A stretch of DNA of 29,620 bases from an uncultured Blautia sp. (GTDB taxonomy: Bacteria > Bacillota > Clostridia > Lachnospirales > Lachnospiraceae): assembly GCA_900543715.1 (NCBI GenBank), contig UQSX01000027.1:1-29620 (forward strand), written 5' to 3'. The notes below the pieces were generated by a model. It was not told the origin of the DNA and searched no databases. It worked only from the letters and a program-made list of their open reading frames with translations. Below are positions 6,910 to 17,185 of this stretch, piece by piece (the stretch's first letter is position 1; the number at the start of each line of letters is the position of its first letter). Position numbers and translations under genes: made by a program.

Positions 6910-8490
6910 ATGAAAAACACAAAGAAATGGAAGAGCCGGCTGTGGAAAGCTGTTCTTCCGCTGCTTCTCTCTGGCTGCTGTCTGGCATCGGCAGCGGCGG
7001 CCCCAGGGGGAAACGTCACCATCACCAATGAAAAAGGTATGAAGTACCCGGCAGCCTGGGGAAACCACGCTACCCATTATTATACGGCGACTACGCAGAA
7101 AGGGACTTCTGTGGCTTACTGTCTGGAACCAGTTGAGCGGCAGATCCCTACAGGTCAATACACAGAAGAGATACTGGAGGGAAACCAGGGCCTGGAAGCT
7201 GCTCTTTACTATTCCTATGGAGGTCCGGGACAAAGTGAATATATCGATCAGGCGGATTACAGCAATATCGGAAACACATCTCTGGAGGACGCCAAGTATA
7301 TCCGCAGTCATCTGGCAGTGTCATATTTTTACGATCCGGAAAAGGCCTTCTATGGAATGACAGAAGAAAATATCCAAAATTCCGGGGTCATGGATTTTAT
7401 TCACTGGCTGGAAGGAAAAACAGCGCCATCTGTTACCTCCTCTTTCTCCGAGACAGAACTGACAGCCTATTATGAAGAGGGAACAGACAGGCAGCGGACC
7501 CCTTCTATGCAGTATCTGTCCGAAGAACCGGAGAATCAGATCACCATTGCCTGCCCTGAAGGAGTAGTACTTCATAATGAGACTACTGGACGGGAGGAAA
7601 CGGGAAATGTGATTTTGAAAGCAGATGACAGCTTCTACTTTACAGCACCGCTGAATATAGCAGCTTTGCAGGGAGAGACCTGGAAGGTCCAGGGGCTTAC
7701 CGGCACCCGGGATGGACGCTGGCAGGTTATGAAGATCACAGCCACAGGAGACTACCAGGATTCCGGATATGGCTGCTATTCCAGAGACCAGATATCCGGT
7801 ACTGGATTTTTGGTGAACTGGACCTCCTTTGGAAGCCTGGAAGTACGAAAAGTAGATAAAGAAACCGGACAGAAAGAACCTCAGGGAAAAGGAAGCTTTC
7901 AGGGGGCAGAGTACACAGTCTATAAAGATGGCAAAGAAGTAGGAAAAATCCTTACAGATGAAAATGGTCAGGGAAGACTGGACCGTCTTTTGGCAGGGAC
8001 TTATACGGTAAAAGAGACAAAGGCTCCTCCCGGTTATGAACTGGATCCGGAAACTTATACGGTTCAAATCCCCCAGGGGCAGCCGGATTTTACAGCAGTG
8101 ACAGAGTCCAGAGAACAGGCGGTAAAGGTTAAGATCCATGTTCAGAAAAAGGATGGGGAAACAGGAGAAAGCACCGGACAGGGAAAAGGAACGTTGGAAG
8201 GAGCGGAATACACAGTTTATGCAGGAGAGGATATTGGCACTATAAAGAAAGACGATGCTGTGGGGAAGATCATTACCGATGGGAATGGCCGGGGAACTCT
8301 GGAAAACCTTTTGCCGGGAAAATATTATGTAAAAGAAACCAAAGCGTCTCCTGGCTATTTTCTGGATCCTCTTTTCCCCTGGATCAAAGCCAGACCGAAG
8401 GAACGGTCACCAGCCAGGAAAAGCCGGTTCGGGGAAACATTGAACTCTACAAAACTGACAGTGAGACAAAGGGAAATACTCCCCAGGTAA
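6910..8490 (+). CDS. Cna-B (SpaA) surface adhesin, N-terminal part, frame broken near 8379
   Basis: About 526 residues as read. I chose the ATG at 6910 because AAAGGGGA precedes it and it begins a normal signal peptide (about 1-31, ending in ASAAAA). Residues about 34-310 look like a thioester-type adhesin head, with the candidate reactive cysteine C71 in SVAYCLEP. The usual downstream TQ motif is not clear (RSHLAVSYFYD at the expected place), so bond formation is uncertain. Two Cna-B/SpaA domains follow, each with a strand-A lysine (EVRKVD, HVQKKD) and an E-box (VKETKAPPGY, VKETKASPGY). After GYFLDP, near residue 490, the frame changes to unrelated sequence and stops at 8490. The homologous sequence continues at once in the -1 frame (next entry). 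Together the two parts would be 1328 residues. Confidence 0.85.
   Translation: MKNTKKWKSRLWKAVLPLLLSGCCLASAAAAPGGNVTITNEKGMKYPAAWGNHATHYYTATTQKGTSVAYCLEPVERQIPTGQYTEEILEGNQGLEAALYYSYGGPGQSEYIDQADYSNIGNTSLEDAKYIRSHLAVSYFYDPEKAFYGMTEENIQNSGVMDFIHWLEGKTAPSVTSSFSETELTAYYEEGTDRQRTPSMQYLSEEPENQITIACPEGVVLHNETTGREETGNVILKADDSFYFTAPLNIAALQGETWKVQGLTGTRDGRWQVMKITATGDYQDSGYGCYSRDQISGTGFLVNWTSFGSLEVRKVDKETGQKEPQGKGSFQGAEYTVYKDGKEVGKILTDENGQGRLDRLLAGTYTVKETKAPPGYELDPETYTVQIPQGQPDFTAVTESREQAVKVKIHVQKKDGETGESTGQGKGTLEGAEYTVYAGEDIGTIKKDDAVGKIITDGNGRGTLENLLPGKYYVKETKASPGYFLDPLFPWIKARPKERSPARKSRFGETLNSTKLTVRQREILPR
8373..8379 (+). other. Frame break, or possible -1 slippery heptamer T TTC CCC
   Basis: In the upstream frame the codons are CTT TTC CCC TGG. 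The heptamer T TTC CCC fits the X XXY YYZ rule for simultaneous -1 slippage. A slip yields L-F-P-L-D-Q-S-Q, which joins the two open frames without a gap. The same result would come from loss of one C from a run of five, so an indel mutation or sequencing error explains it equally well. I did not identify a clear stimulatory structure downstream. Confidence 0.4.
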
Positions 8491-10895
8491 CAGGGAGCAG
8501 CTTCAAAGGGGCCGTATATCAGGTATGTGCGCTGGAAGATATCGGAGAACTGAAAAAAGGAGAGAAGGCCGGAGAGATCATTACCGATGAAAAGGGCTAT
8601 GGAAAACTCCAAAATCTCCTCATGGGCACTTACGGAATAAAGGAAATAAAGGCTCCATTGGGATATCTTCTTGATGAGACAGAATATAAGGCTGTGATCT
8701 CTCAGGCAAAGGAGGGAGCGGCCAGCCTGACTGTTCAGGTAAAGAGCCAGGAAAAGCCTGTCAGGGGTGACGTAGCTCTTACAAAGCTTTTAAAGGACAA
8801 AGAGGAGAATGGATTTAAGAATCCTGGAGAAGGCATTCGGTTTACATTTACAGAGGTAGGAAATGAGAAAAATACCCTTACGATCACCACAGATGAAAAC
8901 GGGTATGCCACTACTGCAGATAAGAGATATCCGGATGGAAGGCTTTTATACGGAACCTATAAGGTGACAGAATCGAATGTCCCAAAAGGTTACGCAGCCA
9001 TAGAGCCTTTCCAGGTCACCATCCGGGAGAACCAGCAGAAGCTTTATTACATCATTGAAAATCAGCAGATCCTCTGTCCGCTGAAAGTGACGAAGACTGC
9101 GGCGGATACAGGAAAGGTTATTGCAAAATCCGGAACCCGGTTTAAGATACAGAAAAAAGAAGGAGGACAGTGGAAAGATCAGGAATATCTGGTGACCTAT
9201 TATCCCCATGAGATACGACAGACGGTTTTTGAGACAGATGAAAGCGGAAGCTTTTATCTTCCGGAAAAATTAAAGACAGGAGATTACCGGGTAGTGGAAG
9301 TAGCGCCTCCTCCAGGATATGCTCTAAACATGGAGCCTGTGGAATTTTCTGTTACAGATGAGATGAAAGACAGCCAGGGACTGGAAGTGACCGTTCAGGA
9401 TCAGCCTCAGAAGGGAAGGCTTCAGATCTTAAAACTGGATGAAGAGTCCGGGGAAAGCGCCGGAGAAGGATTTACTTTTTCCATTACTGCGGCAGAAGAG
9501 ATCAGGACAGGAGATGGAAGTTTAAGGCTGGAAAAAGGAGAGAAAGCAGGGGAAGTAACGACAGATAAAGAGGGAAAAGCCGTCAGCGGAGAGCTTTTCC
9601 CTGGAAAATATATCGTAAAAGAGGAACAGCCGGGAGAATATTACGCACTGGGGGAGGAAAGCTATGAGATAGACATTGCCCCGGAAAGTACGGAAGAAGT
9701 CTTTCGAATTACCATAAAGCCGGAAAATAAAAAGACAAAGATAATCCTCCATAAGACAGACAAAACAGATCCGGACAAAGAGCTGGAAGGCGCCAGGTTC
9801 CGCCTTTACAGAGAAGAGGAGCTGACAGAGGAAGAACTGGAGGATCTGGGAGAGAGGATTCCTGAAAAAGGACGGCTGGCCGTCACCGATAAAGAAGGGA
9901 AACTCCTTTTTACAGACTTATGTCATGATACCACATACTATCTGGCAGAGGTTCAGGCAGCGCCGGGATATATCCGCAGTCAGGAAGTTTACCAGCTCTA
10001 TGTAGATGAAAAAGGACTGATCAGCAGAAAACAGGAAAAAACCATAGAGATTTCCAATACGCCTCTGCCAAAGGGATCCCTTCTGATCACAAAAACAGAT
10101 CAGGATACAGGAGAAAATCTGGGAAAGGGATTTGTCTTTGAAGTCCATGCCGCTGAAGATATTATGTCCTATGAGGGCCAGATTTTATACAAAAAAGATG
10201 ATCTGGTAGATACCATAGAGACAGATGAAAAAGGTCTTGCGGAAAGTAAAGAGCTGTTTCCAGGAAAATACCTGGTTTGGGAAACAAAAACCGGGGAATA
10301 TTATGCATTGGACCAGAAAAAATATGAGACAGAAATACAGCTAAATGAAGAAAACCAGATAACAAAGGGTGAGCTCCGGATAGAAAACAAGAAAACCTGT
10401 TTTAATCTTGAAAAGACGGACAAGGAAACCGGGGAGCCCCTGCAGGATGTGGTCTTTTCTCTGGGAACCTGGGAAGAGGAGCCAGACCGGGAGTTTCTTC
10501 TGAAAGAAGGAAAACGTCTGGTCACAGACAAAGAGGGAAGGATCACTTTTGATAATCTGAAACACGGATGCACCTATTACCTGACAGAAGCAGAACCGCT
10601 GGAAGGATATCAGGAAGATACACAGATTTACAGCTTCCAGGTAGATGAAGATGGGCTGATCCAGAAAGAGAAAGAGTACACGTTAAAACTGACCAATACT
10701 GTGAAAACGGAAGAAGTTCCAAAACAGGAGGATAAACCGGAAAATAAAAACGATAGAAAAGAGGATACCCCAAAGAAGGTACAGACTGTGGAGACGGAAG
10801 ACAGGATACCGCTGGCTGAGATGGGGCTTTTATGGACCATCAGCGGAACCTGCCTGCTGGCTCTGGCATGGAGACAAAAAAGACGCCAAAAATAA
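8379..10895 (+). pseudogene. Cna-B surface adhesin, C-terminal part in the -1 frame
   Basis: Open from the frame break to 10895, about 838 residues; the first ATG in frame is at 8622. Seven further Cna-B/SpaA repeats can be counted. They start at GNIELYKTD, GDVALTKLL, CPLKVTKTA, GRLQILKLD, TKIILHKTD, GSLLITKTD and CFNLEKTD, and most have an E-box such as YKVTESNVPKGY or YRVVEVAPPPGY. These domains usually carry internal Lys-Asn isopeptide bonds and form stiff stalks. The C-terminus has a charged linker, one membrane span (LLWTISGTCLLALAW) and a KRRQK tail, like a sortase signal. There is no LPXTG, only IPLAEMG before the span. Without a frameshift it has no signal peptide and cannot be exported, so it is a pseudogene half or the second part of a recoded or phase-variable protein. 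Uninterrupted coding argues that decay, if any, is recent. Confidence 0.75.
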
Positions 10896-10910
10896 TCAGG
10901 AGGTATTGCT

Positions 10911-12233
10911 ATGGAACGATATTTGCCAATCAGAAAAGTATATGGAAGAGAAGTGCTGGACTCAAGAGGAAATCCTACTGTAGAAGTAGAAGTGACCGTA
11001 GGAGAAGGAGTTGTAGGAAAGGACGGGTATACAGGAAGAGCCATTGTTCCTTCCGGAGCTTCTACAGGAAAATTTGAGGCTCTGGAGCTCAAGGACCGGG
11101 AGAAACGTTATCAGGGCCAGGGGGTTCAGAAGGCAGTAAATAATGTAAATACCAAGCTAGCTGATGCAGTTCTGGGAGAAAATGCTCTGGATCAGAGCCA
11201 GATTGATAAACTGATCCTTGAGGCAGACGGAACGGAGAATAAAGAGCATCTGGGGGCAAATGCCATGCTGGGAGTATCCCTGGCAGCAGCAGACGCAGCG
11301 GCAAAAGCTCTCAGACTGCCGCTGTATCAATACCTGGGGGGCTGCATCACAGACCGGATGCCGGTGCCAATGATGAATATTTTAAACGGCGGAAAACATG
11401 CGGATAATACGGTGGATTTCCAGGAATTCATGATCATGCCCGTGGGGGCCTGCTGCTTCAGAGAGGCTCTGCGGATGTGCGCGGAGACTTATCAGAACCT
11501 GAAAGATATATTAAAGAGCCGGAACCTGTCCACAGGAGTAGGAGATGAAGGAGGCTTTGCTCCGGATGTGAAAGATGCCAGAGAAATTTTTGACTTCATG
11601 AGCCTTGCAGTCTGCAGGGCAGGCTATGAGCCCGGAAAAGATATTTCTTTTGCCATGGATGCAGCGGCCAGTGAGCTGTATCAGGAGGAGGAAGGGGCCT
11701 ATTATTTTCCGGGAGAATCTTCTATGACAGGAGAAAAAGTCATTCGGACTGCAGAGGAAATGGTGGATTATTATGAGGGACTTCTGGAGGAATATCCCAT
11801 CGTCTCTATAGAAGACGGTCTTTGGGAAGAAGACTGGAAGGGATGGAAGCTGATGACAGAGAGACTTGGCAGCAGGGTACAGCTGGTAGGCGACGACCTT
11901 TTTGTGACAAATGTGAAAAGGATTGACAGGGGAATTTCTGAAAAGGCAGGAAACGCAGTTCTTATTAAAGTAAATCAGATCGGTACCCTTACGGAAGCCG
12001 TGGCGGCAGTGCGGATGACCCAGAAGGCAGGGTGGAATCCGGTGATCTCCCACCGCTCAGGAGAGAGCGAAGATACCTTTATTGCTGACCTTGCAGTGGC
12101 CATGGGAGCAGGACAGATAAAGACGGGAGCCCCCTGCAGAGGAGAACGGACAGCGAAATATAACCGCCTTTTGGCCATTGAAGACCGTCTGGGAGATCAT
12201 GGGCTGTATGTAACCCCCTGGAAAAAACATTAA
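10911..12233 (+). CDS. eno: Enolase
   Basis: 440 residues, close to the family norm. It converts 2-phosphoglycerate to phosphoenolpyruvate, with two Mg2+. Hallmarks: [14 protein letters not shown], the mobile loop [20 protein letters not shown], the metal ligands in [15 protein letters not shown] and VGDDLFVTN, the catalytic lysine in [18 protein letters not shown], and [10 protein letters not shown] (canonical proteins have SD or TD after CR). It starts 15 bases after the stop of the Cna-B gene, with its own AGGAGG. I see no separate promoter or intervening terminator, so it is probably co-transcribed with the surface protein. A promoter hidden inside the 3' end of that gene is possible. Whether another enolase gene exists in the genome cannot be told from here. 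Confidence 0.96.
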   Translation: MERYLPIRKVYGREVLDSRGNPTVEVEVTVGEGVVGKDGYTGRAIVPSGASTGKFEALELKDREKRYQGQGVQKAVNNVNTKLADAVLGENALDQSQIDKLILEADGTENKEHLGANAMLGVSLAAADAAAKALRLPLYQYLGGCITDRMPVPMMNILNGGKHADNTVDFQEFMIMPVGACCFREALRMCAETYQNLKDILKSRNLSTGVGDEGGFAPDVKDAREIFDFMSLAVCRAGYEPGKDISFAMDAAASELYQEEEGAYYFPGESSMTGEKVIRTAEEMVDYYEGLLEEYPIVSIEDGLWEEDWKGWKLMTERLGSRVQLVGDDLFVTNVKRIDRGISEKAGNAVLIKVNQIGTLTEAVAAVRMTQKAGWNPVISHRSGESEDTFIADLAVAMGAGQIKTGAPCRGERTAKYNRLLAIEDRLGDHGLYVTPWKKH

Positions 12234-12242
12234 GAAAAACGG

Positions 12243-12285
12243 TTGAAATCCTTCCGGCCATGTGTTAAACTTGTTGTGTTTAACA
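12243..12285 (+). promoter_or_regulatory. secG promoter with an inverted repeat over the -10 region
   Basis: TTGAAA (12243-12248), a 17-base spacer and TGT-TAAACT (-10 at 12266-12271). An exact inverted repeat, TGTTAAAC-N7-GTTTAACA (12263-12285), covers the -10 box and the likely start point. It could be a repressor site or a 5' RNA hairpin just ahead of the GGAGG of secG. No T run follows, so it is not an obvious terminator for eno. Confidence 0.4.
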
Positions 12286-12301
12286 GGTAGGAGGTGTTAC
12301 A

Positions 12302-12538
12302 GTGGAGATATTGAGAATTGTGTTAACGATCCTTTTCGTTATTGATTGTATAGGACTGACTGTGATCATTCTGATGCAGGAAGGAAAATCTCAGGGACTT
12401 GGAAGCATTGCCGGAATGGCGGAAACCTATTGGGGAAAAAATAAGGGCCGCTCCATGGAAGGTGCTTTGGTGAAGGCTACACGGATCATGGGTGTTTTGT
12501 TTTTCGTGCTGGCTTTGGTATTAAATCTGAATTTTTAA
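12302..12538 (+). CDS. secG: Preprotein translocase subunit SecG
   Basis: 78 residues, the typical size. SecG is the small two-span partner of SecYE and assists SecA-driven export. The first span is about 3-24 and the second about 58-76. The conserved loop follows the first span (LMQEGKSQGLGSIAGMAETYWGKNKGRSMEG split across 25-55). The start is GTG with AGGAGG about 8 bases upstream. secG ahead of rnr and smpB is a common Firmicutes order. A hairpin terminator lies directly behind it, so only part of the transcription would reach rnr. Confidence 0.93.
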   Translation: MEILRIVLTILFVIDCIGLTVIILMQEGKSQGLGSIAGMAETYWGKNKGRSMEGALVKATRIMGVLFFVLALVLNLNF

Positions 12539-12543
12539 GCATG

Positions 12544-12592
12544 AGGCTGCTGCATTAAACGAGATAGGTTTAGTGGAGCGGCCTTATTTATT
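12544..12592 (+). terminator. Terminator or attenuator between secG and rnr
   Basis: A 17-base stem (12544-12560 with 12568-12584) with one mismatch and two G-U pairs, a 7-base loop, then TATTTATTAT. The T run is imperfect, so read-through into rnr is plausible. Confidence 0.6.
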
Positions 12593-12660
12593 ATCATATA
12601 GGAAACCTGGTTCCCTATTGAATAAAAAGCCCTCCGGGCAGGATTATAAAGGAGACAAAA

Positions 12661-14862
12661 TTGAAGAAAAATCAACAGTCGAAAAAAAGGAAAAAAATCG
12701 TATATGATCTTATATGCTGTAAAGAATACCAGCCTATGCGGGCGAAAGACATGGCGGTGATTCTTCAGGTTCCCCCGGGGAAAAGAGAGGAACTCCACGA
12801 AATCCTCGACATGCTTTTGGAAGAGGGGAAGATCACGATCAATAAAAGAGGCCGTTATGAAGCTGTGAGAGCTTCCCAAAAAGAAACAAAACAAGAAAAG
12901 AAGGAAAGCAGAAAAGACAAAAAGAATAAAAAGGACAAAGATAAATATTTTACCGGAACCTATATCGCTCATTCCAGAGGCTTCGGTTTTGTAGAGCTTT
13001 CAGAGGAAGGAGAGCAGGATATTTATATTCCTGAGGAAGATACGGGAGGAGCCTTCCACGGAGACAAGGTTCAGATTGTCCTGAAAAAAGGAGAAAAGCC
13101 CGGAAAACGAAAAGAAGGCCGGGTAGTAAAAATCCTTGAGCGGGGGACCAGAGAAATTGTGGGAACCTTTCAGGAATCTGCCGGCTTTGGTTTTGTAGTA
13201 CCGGATAATCAGAGATTTCTGCGGGATATTTTTATACAGAAAGAAAACTTCCTGGGAGCAAAAGACCAGGATAAAGTTGTGGCAGAGATCAAAGATTACG
13301 GCTCAAAAAAAAGATCCCCGGAAGGGAAGATCATAGAGGTGCTGGGAAACTTAGGAGAAAAGGGAATTGATGTTCTCAGTGTGGCAAAAAGCTGCGGACT
13401 GCCTATGGAATTCCCGGAAAAGGTATTAAATCAGGCGGATCGGATCCGGGAATCTCTAAACGAGGGAGATTTTTACGGCCGCCTGGATCTTCGGGATGTG
13501 ACCATGGTCACCATTGACGGTGAGGACGCCAAGGATCTGGATGACGCAGTATCTCTTACAAAGGAAGGCGGTATTTTCCATCTTGGAGTGCATATTGCAG
13601 ATGTAAGCAATTATGTGCAGTACAGCAGTGCCCTGGACAGGGAAGCTTTGAAGAGAGGGACCAGTGTTTATTTGGTAGACCGGGTAATCCCAATGCTGCC
13701 GAAAAAGCTTTCTAACGGCATCTGTTCCTTAAATGCCGGGGAGGACCGTCTGGCCCTCAGCTGCCTAATGGATATTGATGAGAAGGGAAAGATTATTTCC
13801 CACGGGATTGCAGAGACGGTCATTCATGTAAATGAGCGAATGACTTATACAGATGTGAAAAAAATTCTTTTAAAAGAAGACAAGAAAGTTTCAGAGCGGT
13901 ATAAAGAGCTTCTTCCCATGTTTTTCCAGATGGAAGAGCTGTCTGCTCTTTTGAGAAAAAGGAGAAAGAAGAGAGGAGCCATTGACTTTGATTTCCCCGA
14001 GAGCAAAGTAGAGCTGGACGAAAATGGGAAGCCTGTCAGGATCTATCCTTATGAACAGAATGTGGCTACCAGGATCATTGAAGATTTTATGCTGGCCGCC
14101 AATGAGACTGTGGCTCAGGAATATGCCCAGGCAGGAATCCCCTTTGTTTACCGTACCCATGACACGCCGGATATGGAGAAAATGGAGCCTGTACTGGAGA
14201 TGGTACACAAGGCAGGCGTGAAAGTGAAAAAAAGCAAGGAAGAAATACGCCCTAAGGAAGTGCAGAAGATCTTAAAAGAGCTGGAGGGACAAGAGACGGA
14301 GCCTTTCTTTTCCCGGCTGATCCTCCGGTCTATGAAGCAGGCAAAGTACACCACAGAATGTACGGGACATTTCGGTCTGGCAGCCAGATATTACTGCCAT
14401 TTTACCTCTCCTATCCGGAGATATCCGGATCTGCAGATCCATCGGATCATTAAAGAAAATCTCCGGGGGAAGATGACGGAGGCAAAGCTCCGGCATTATG
14501 ACGAGATTCTGGATGAAGTTGCCAGACAGTCCAGCGCCATGGAGAGAAGGGCAGAAGAGGCAGAGCGGGAGACCATAAAAATGAAAAAAGCCGAATATAT
14601 GGAAAGCCGGATCGGGGAGACATTTGAGGGAATTATTTCTTCTGTGACGGATTGGGGATTTTATGTGGAGCTGCCCAATACTGTGGAAGGCCTGGTCCAT
14701 GTAAACTCTCTTATGGACGATTATTATATTTATGACAGTATCCGCCATAGTCTGACAGGAGAACGAAAGAAAAAAAGGTTCGCAGTGGGACAAAAGGTAA
14801 AGGTACGGGTATCCGAGGCAGACGCCGGAGAAAGAACCGTAGACTTTATCCTGGCAGAGTAA
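12661..14862 (+). CDS. rnr: Ribonuclease R
   Basis: 733 residues, a 3'-5' exoribonuclease that degrades structured RNA and, with SmpB-tmRNA, faulty messages. Order: a basic winged-helix-like N-terminus (1-70), a Lys-rich stretch (76-95), two cold-shock OB folds ([30 protein letters not shown]), the RNB catalytic domain with its Mg2+ aspartates D286, D292, D294 and D295 ([11 protein letters not shown]), [14 protein letters not shown], and a C-terminal S1 domain ([20 protein letters not shown]). It lacks the long basic tail seen in some RNase R. The start is TTG, with AAGGAGA about 7 bases upstream. It leads directly into smpB, 28 bases away. Confidence 0.95.
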   Translation: MKKNQQSKKRKKIVYDLICCKEYQPMRAKDMAVILQVPPGKREELHEILDMLLEEGKITINKRGRYEAVRASQKETKQEKKESRKDKKNKKDKDKYFTGTYIAHSRGFGFVELSEEGEQDIYIPEEDTGGAFHGDKVQIVLKKGEKPGKRKEGRVVKILERGTREIVGTFQESAGFGFVVPDNQRFLRDIFIQKENFLGAKDQDKVVAEIKDYGSKKRSPEGKIIEVLGNLGEKGIDVLSVAKSCGLPMEFPEKVLNQADRIRESLNEGDFYGRLDLRDVTMVTIDGEDAKDLDDAVSLTKEGGIFHLGVHIADVSNYVQYSSALDREALKRGTSVYLVDRVIPMLPKKLSNGICSLNAGEDRLALSCLMDIDEKGKIISHGIAETVIHVNERMTYTDVKKILLKEDKKVSERYKELLPMFFQMEELSALLRKRRKKRGAIDFDFPESKVELDENGKPVRIYPYEQNVATRIIEDFMLAANETVAQEYAQAGIPFVYRTHDTPDMEKMEPVLEMVHKAGVKVKKSKEEIRPKEVQKILKELEGQETEPFFSRLILRSMKQAKYTTECTGHFGLAARYYCHFTSPIRRYPDLQIHRIIKENLRGKMTEAKLRHYDEILDEVARQSSAMERRAEEAERETIKMKKAEYMESRIGETFEGIISSVTDWGFYVELPNTVEGLVHVNSLMDDYYIYDSIRHSLTGERKKKRFAVGQKVKVRVSEADAGERTVDFILAE

Positions 14863-14890
14863 AAGAAATTTATTGCAGGAGGTAGAAGCG

Positions 14891-15361
14891 ATGGCTAAAG
14901 AATCAGGGATTCGTCTGATCGCCAATAATAAAAAGGCCTATCATGATTATTTCATAGAGGATACCTATGAGGCAGGGATCGAACTGGTAGGGACTGAGGT
15001 AAAATCCCTGCGCATGGGGAGATGCAGCATTAAAGAATCCTTTGTACAGATAGAAAAAGGAGAAGTTTTTGTATGGGGTATGCATATCAGTCCCTATGAA
15101 AAGGGAAATATATTTAACAAGGATCCCCTGAGAGTAAGAAAACTGCTCCTTCATTCCTATGAGATCCGGAAGATCGAGGGAAAGATCCGGGAAAAGGGGT
15201 ATACTCTGGTACCTTTAAAGGTTTATTTCAAAGGAAGCCTTGTGAAGGTGGAGATCGGCGTTGCAAAAGGTAAAAAGCTTTATGACAAACGCCAGGATAT
15301 TGCCAAGAAAGACCAGAGGCGGGAGGCAGAAAGAGATTTTAAGGTGAAAAATCTTTATTAG
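14891..15361 (+). CDS. smpB: SsrA-binding protein SmpB
   Basis: 156 residues. SmpB binds the tRNA-like part of tmRNA and brings it to stalled ribosomes. Typical stretches are visible: [41 protein letters not shown], the RKLLLH motif, and the basic tail [20 protein letters not shown] that enters the mRNA channel. I chose the ATG at 14891, which has CAGGAGG about 8 bases upstream, over an in-frame codon at 14873 that falls on the binding site itself. It is probably co-transcribed with rnr. Its RNA partner ssrA is in the same window, at 27055. Confidence 0.96.
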   Translation: MAKESGIRLIANNKKAYHDYFIEDTYEAGIELVGTEVKSLRMGRCSIKESFVQIEKGEVFVWGMHISPYEKGNIFNKDPLRVRKLLLHSYEIRKIEGKIREKGYTLVPLKVYFKGSLVKVEIGVAKGKKLYDKRQDIAKKDQRREAERDFKVKNLY

Positions 15362-15441
15362 GAATACCCGCTCAGTCTGTGATATACACAGAACTCCACA
15401 GCACTTGGGAGAAAATTACTGCAGAAAGGAAGTCAGAAATT

Positions 15442-17115
15442 ATGAAATTTAAGGATATGCCTTATGAGAGGATTGATTTTGAAAAGGCAAAAGAAGAGCT
15501 TGCAGGACTGATCCAGGCCTTAAAAGAGGCCAAAAGCGGAGAGGAGCAGTTTGAAATCCATAAAAAGTATTATGCTTTAACAGACCGGGTATCCACCCAG
15601 GCTACTCTCTGTTCCATCCGTCATTCCATAGACACCACAGACAAATTTTACCAGGAAGAGCAGGACTATTACGACCAGGAAACCCCGGCTTATTCTAATT
15701 TATGTGTGGCTTATCAGAAAGAATTATTTGCCTCCCCATACAGGGAAGTCCTGGAAGAAAAAATCGGGCCTGTGGCCTTCAAAAATATCGAAATTGCCAT
15801 GAAATCTGTGTCCGATGAGATCATTCCTCTCATGCAGGAAGAGAACGCGTTAGTGACAGAATATGAAAAGCTGCTGGCGGGGGCCAAAATAGAATGGGAG
15901 GGAGAAACACTGAATCTGTCACTTCTCACTCCCTATCTGAAAAGCAAAGACCGGGAAGTGAGAAGAAAAGCCAGTGAAAAACAAAATGAATTTTTCCTCA
16001 GCATAGAGGATCAGCTGGACGAGCTTTATGACAAGCTGGTGAAGAACCGGACGCTTCAGGCGAAAAAGCTGGGATTTGAGACTTATACGCCACTGGGTTA
16101 TCTCCGTATGCAGAGAAACTGCTATGGAAGGAAAGAAGTGGAGAATCTCCGCCGTCAGGTAAAGGAGGTCTTCGTTCCTTTTGCAGAAAGTCTTTATGAA
16201 AAAAGACGGCAGCGGCTGGGGCTTGATCATATGACCTATTCCGATGAGCAGGTATACGGCCCCAAGGGCAGTCCAAGTCCCAAGGGAACTCCGGAAGAAA
16301 TCCTGGCCGCAGGGCAGAAGATGTATGAAGAACTTTCCCCGGAAACAAAAGAATTCTTTGACTTTATGATGGAGAATGAACTGCTGGATGTCTTTGGAAG
16401 AAAGACAAAGGCAGTAGGAGGGTATATGACTTATCTGCCGGATTACAAAGCGCCCTTCATCTTTGCAAACTTTAACGGCACCAGCGGCGATGTAGATGTT
16501 ATGACTCACGAGTGCGGCCATGCCTTCCAGGGATATCTGGCGGCGGCAGATCCTGTGAGAGAACATGCAGATATCGGTATGGAAACGGCAGAGATCCATT
16601 CCATGTCTATGGAATTTTTTACAGAGCCCTGGTATCATCTGTTCTTTGACCAGGACACTACAGAGGACTACACCAGAATGCATCTGGAAGAAGCAGTTAT
16701 GTTCGTGCCTTATGGCTGTATGGTAGACGAATTCCAGCATGAAGTATACGATCATCCGGAAATGAGCCCGAAAGAGCGGAAGGAAGTGTGGAAAAAGCTG
16801 GAAAAGGTATATAAACCGCATATGGACTATGCAGGCTTGCCATTTTTTGAAAAAGGAGCTTTCTGGCAGAAACAGCATCACATTTACAGCTTCCCCTTGT
16901 ATTACATTGACTATGTGATCGCTCAGCTCTGTGCCTTTGAATATAAGGCATGGATGGACAAAGACTATAAAGGGGCGTGGGAGAGTTATTTGAAATTATG
17001 CAGGATGTCCGCTTCAAAGTTTCATACAGAGCTTCTCAGGGAAGCAGGAATTGATTCTCCCTTTGCAGACGGAACCATAGGTAAAATCGTGGAAAATCTG
17101 AAAAAAGAAGTATGA
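15442..17115 (+). CDS. pepF: M3 family oligoendopeptidase (PepF type)
   Basis: 557 residues, the usual size for the PepF/M3B branch. It is a cytosolic zinc peptidase that cuts short peptides. The zinc motif HEXXH is at 356-360 (HECGH), and the third ligand Glu lies about 25 residues later, in ETAEIHSMSMEFF. I chose the ATG at 15442, with AAAGGAAG 10 bases upstream, over 15379, which has no ribosome binding site. The gene lies just before the oligopeptide importer operon, consistent with digesting imported peptides. The interval from smpB contains a small inverted repeat, TCTGTG-N5-CACAGA (15376-15392), of unknown role. The exact symbol is by family resemblance only. Confidence 0.9.
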   Translation: MKFKDMPYERIDFEKAKEELAGLIQALKEAKSGEEQFEIHKKYYALTDRVSTQATLCSIRHSIDTTDKFYQEEQDYYDQETPAYSNLCVAYQKELFASPYREVLEEKIGPVAFKNIEIAMKSVSDEIIPLMQEENALVTEYEKLLAGAKIEWEGETLNLSLLTPYLKSKDREVRRKASEKQNEFFLSIEDQLDELYDKLVKNRTLQAKKLGFETYTPLGYLRMQRNCYGRKEVENLRRQVKEVFVPFAESLYEKRRQRLGLDHMTYSDEQVYGPKGSPSPKGTPEEILAAGQKMYEELSPETKEFFDFMMENELLDVFGRKTKAVGGYMTYLPDYKAPFIFANFNGTSGDVDVMTHECGHAFQGYLAAADPVREHADIGMETAEIHSMSMEFFTEPWYHLFFDQDTTEDYTRMHLEEAVMFVPYGCMVDEFQHEVYDHPEMSPKERKEVWKKLEKVYKPHMDYAGLPFFEKGAFWQKQHHIYSFPLYYIDYVIAQLCAFEYKAWMDKDYKGAWESYLKLCRMSASKFHTELLREAGIDSPFADGTIGKIVENLKKEV

Positions 17116-17185
17116 ATTATATTGCCAAGAAAAGATATTTGTCTTTGGTAAAAACACACAAAATACACAATTTCGCCATAAATGG

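Noticed and set aside
15376..15392. TCTGTG-N5-CACAGA between smpB and pepF as an operator
   Set aside because: Six-base arms are common by chance and no promoter overlaps it.
15919..16881. 320-codon open frame antisense to pepF
   Set aside because: A shadow of the pepF frame, with no recognisable protein and no start signals.
17116..17160. Terminator after pepF (CCAAGA with TCTTTGG)
   Set aside because: The stem is imperfect and AT-rich, and the following bases are A-rich rather than a T run.
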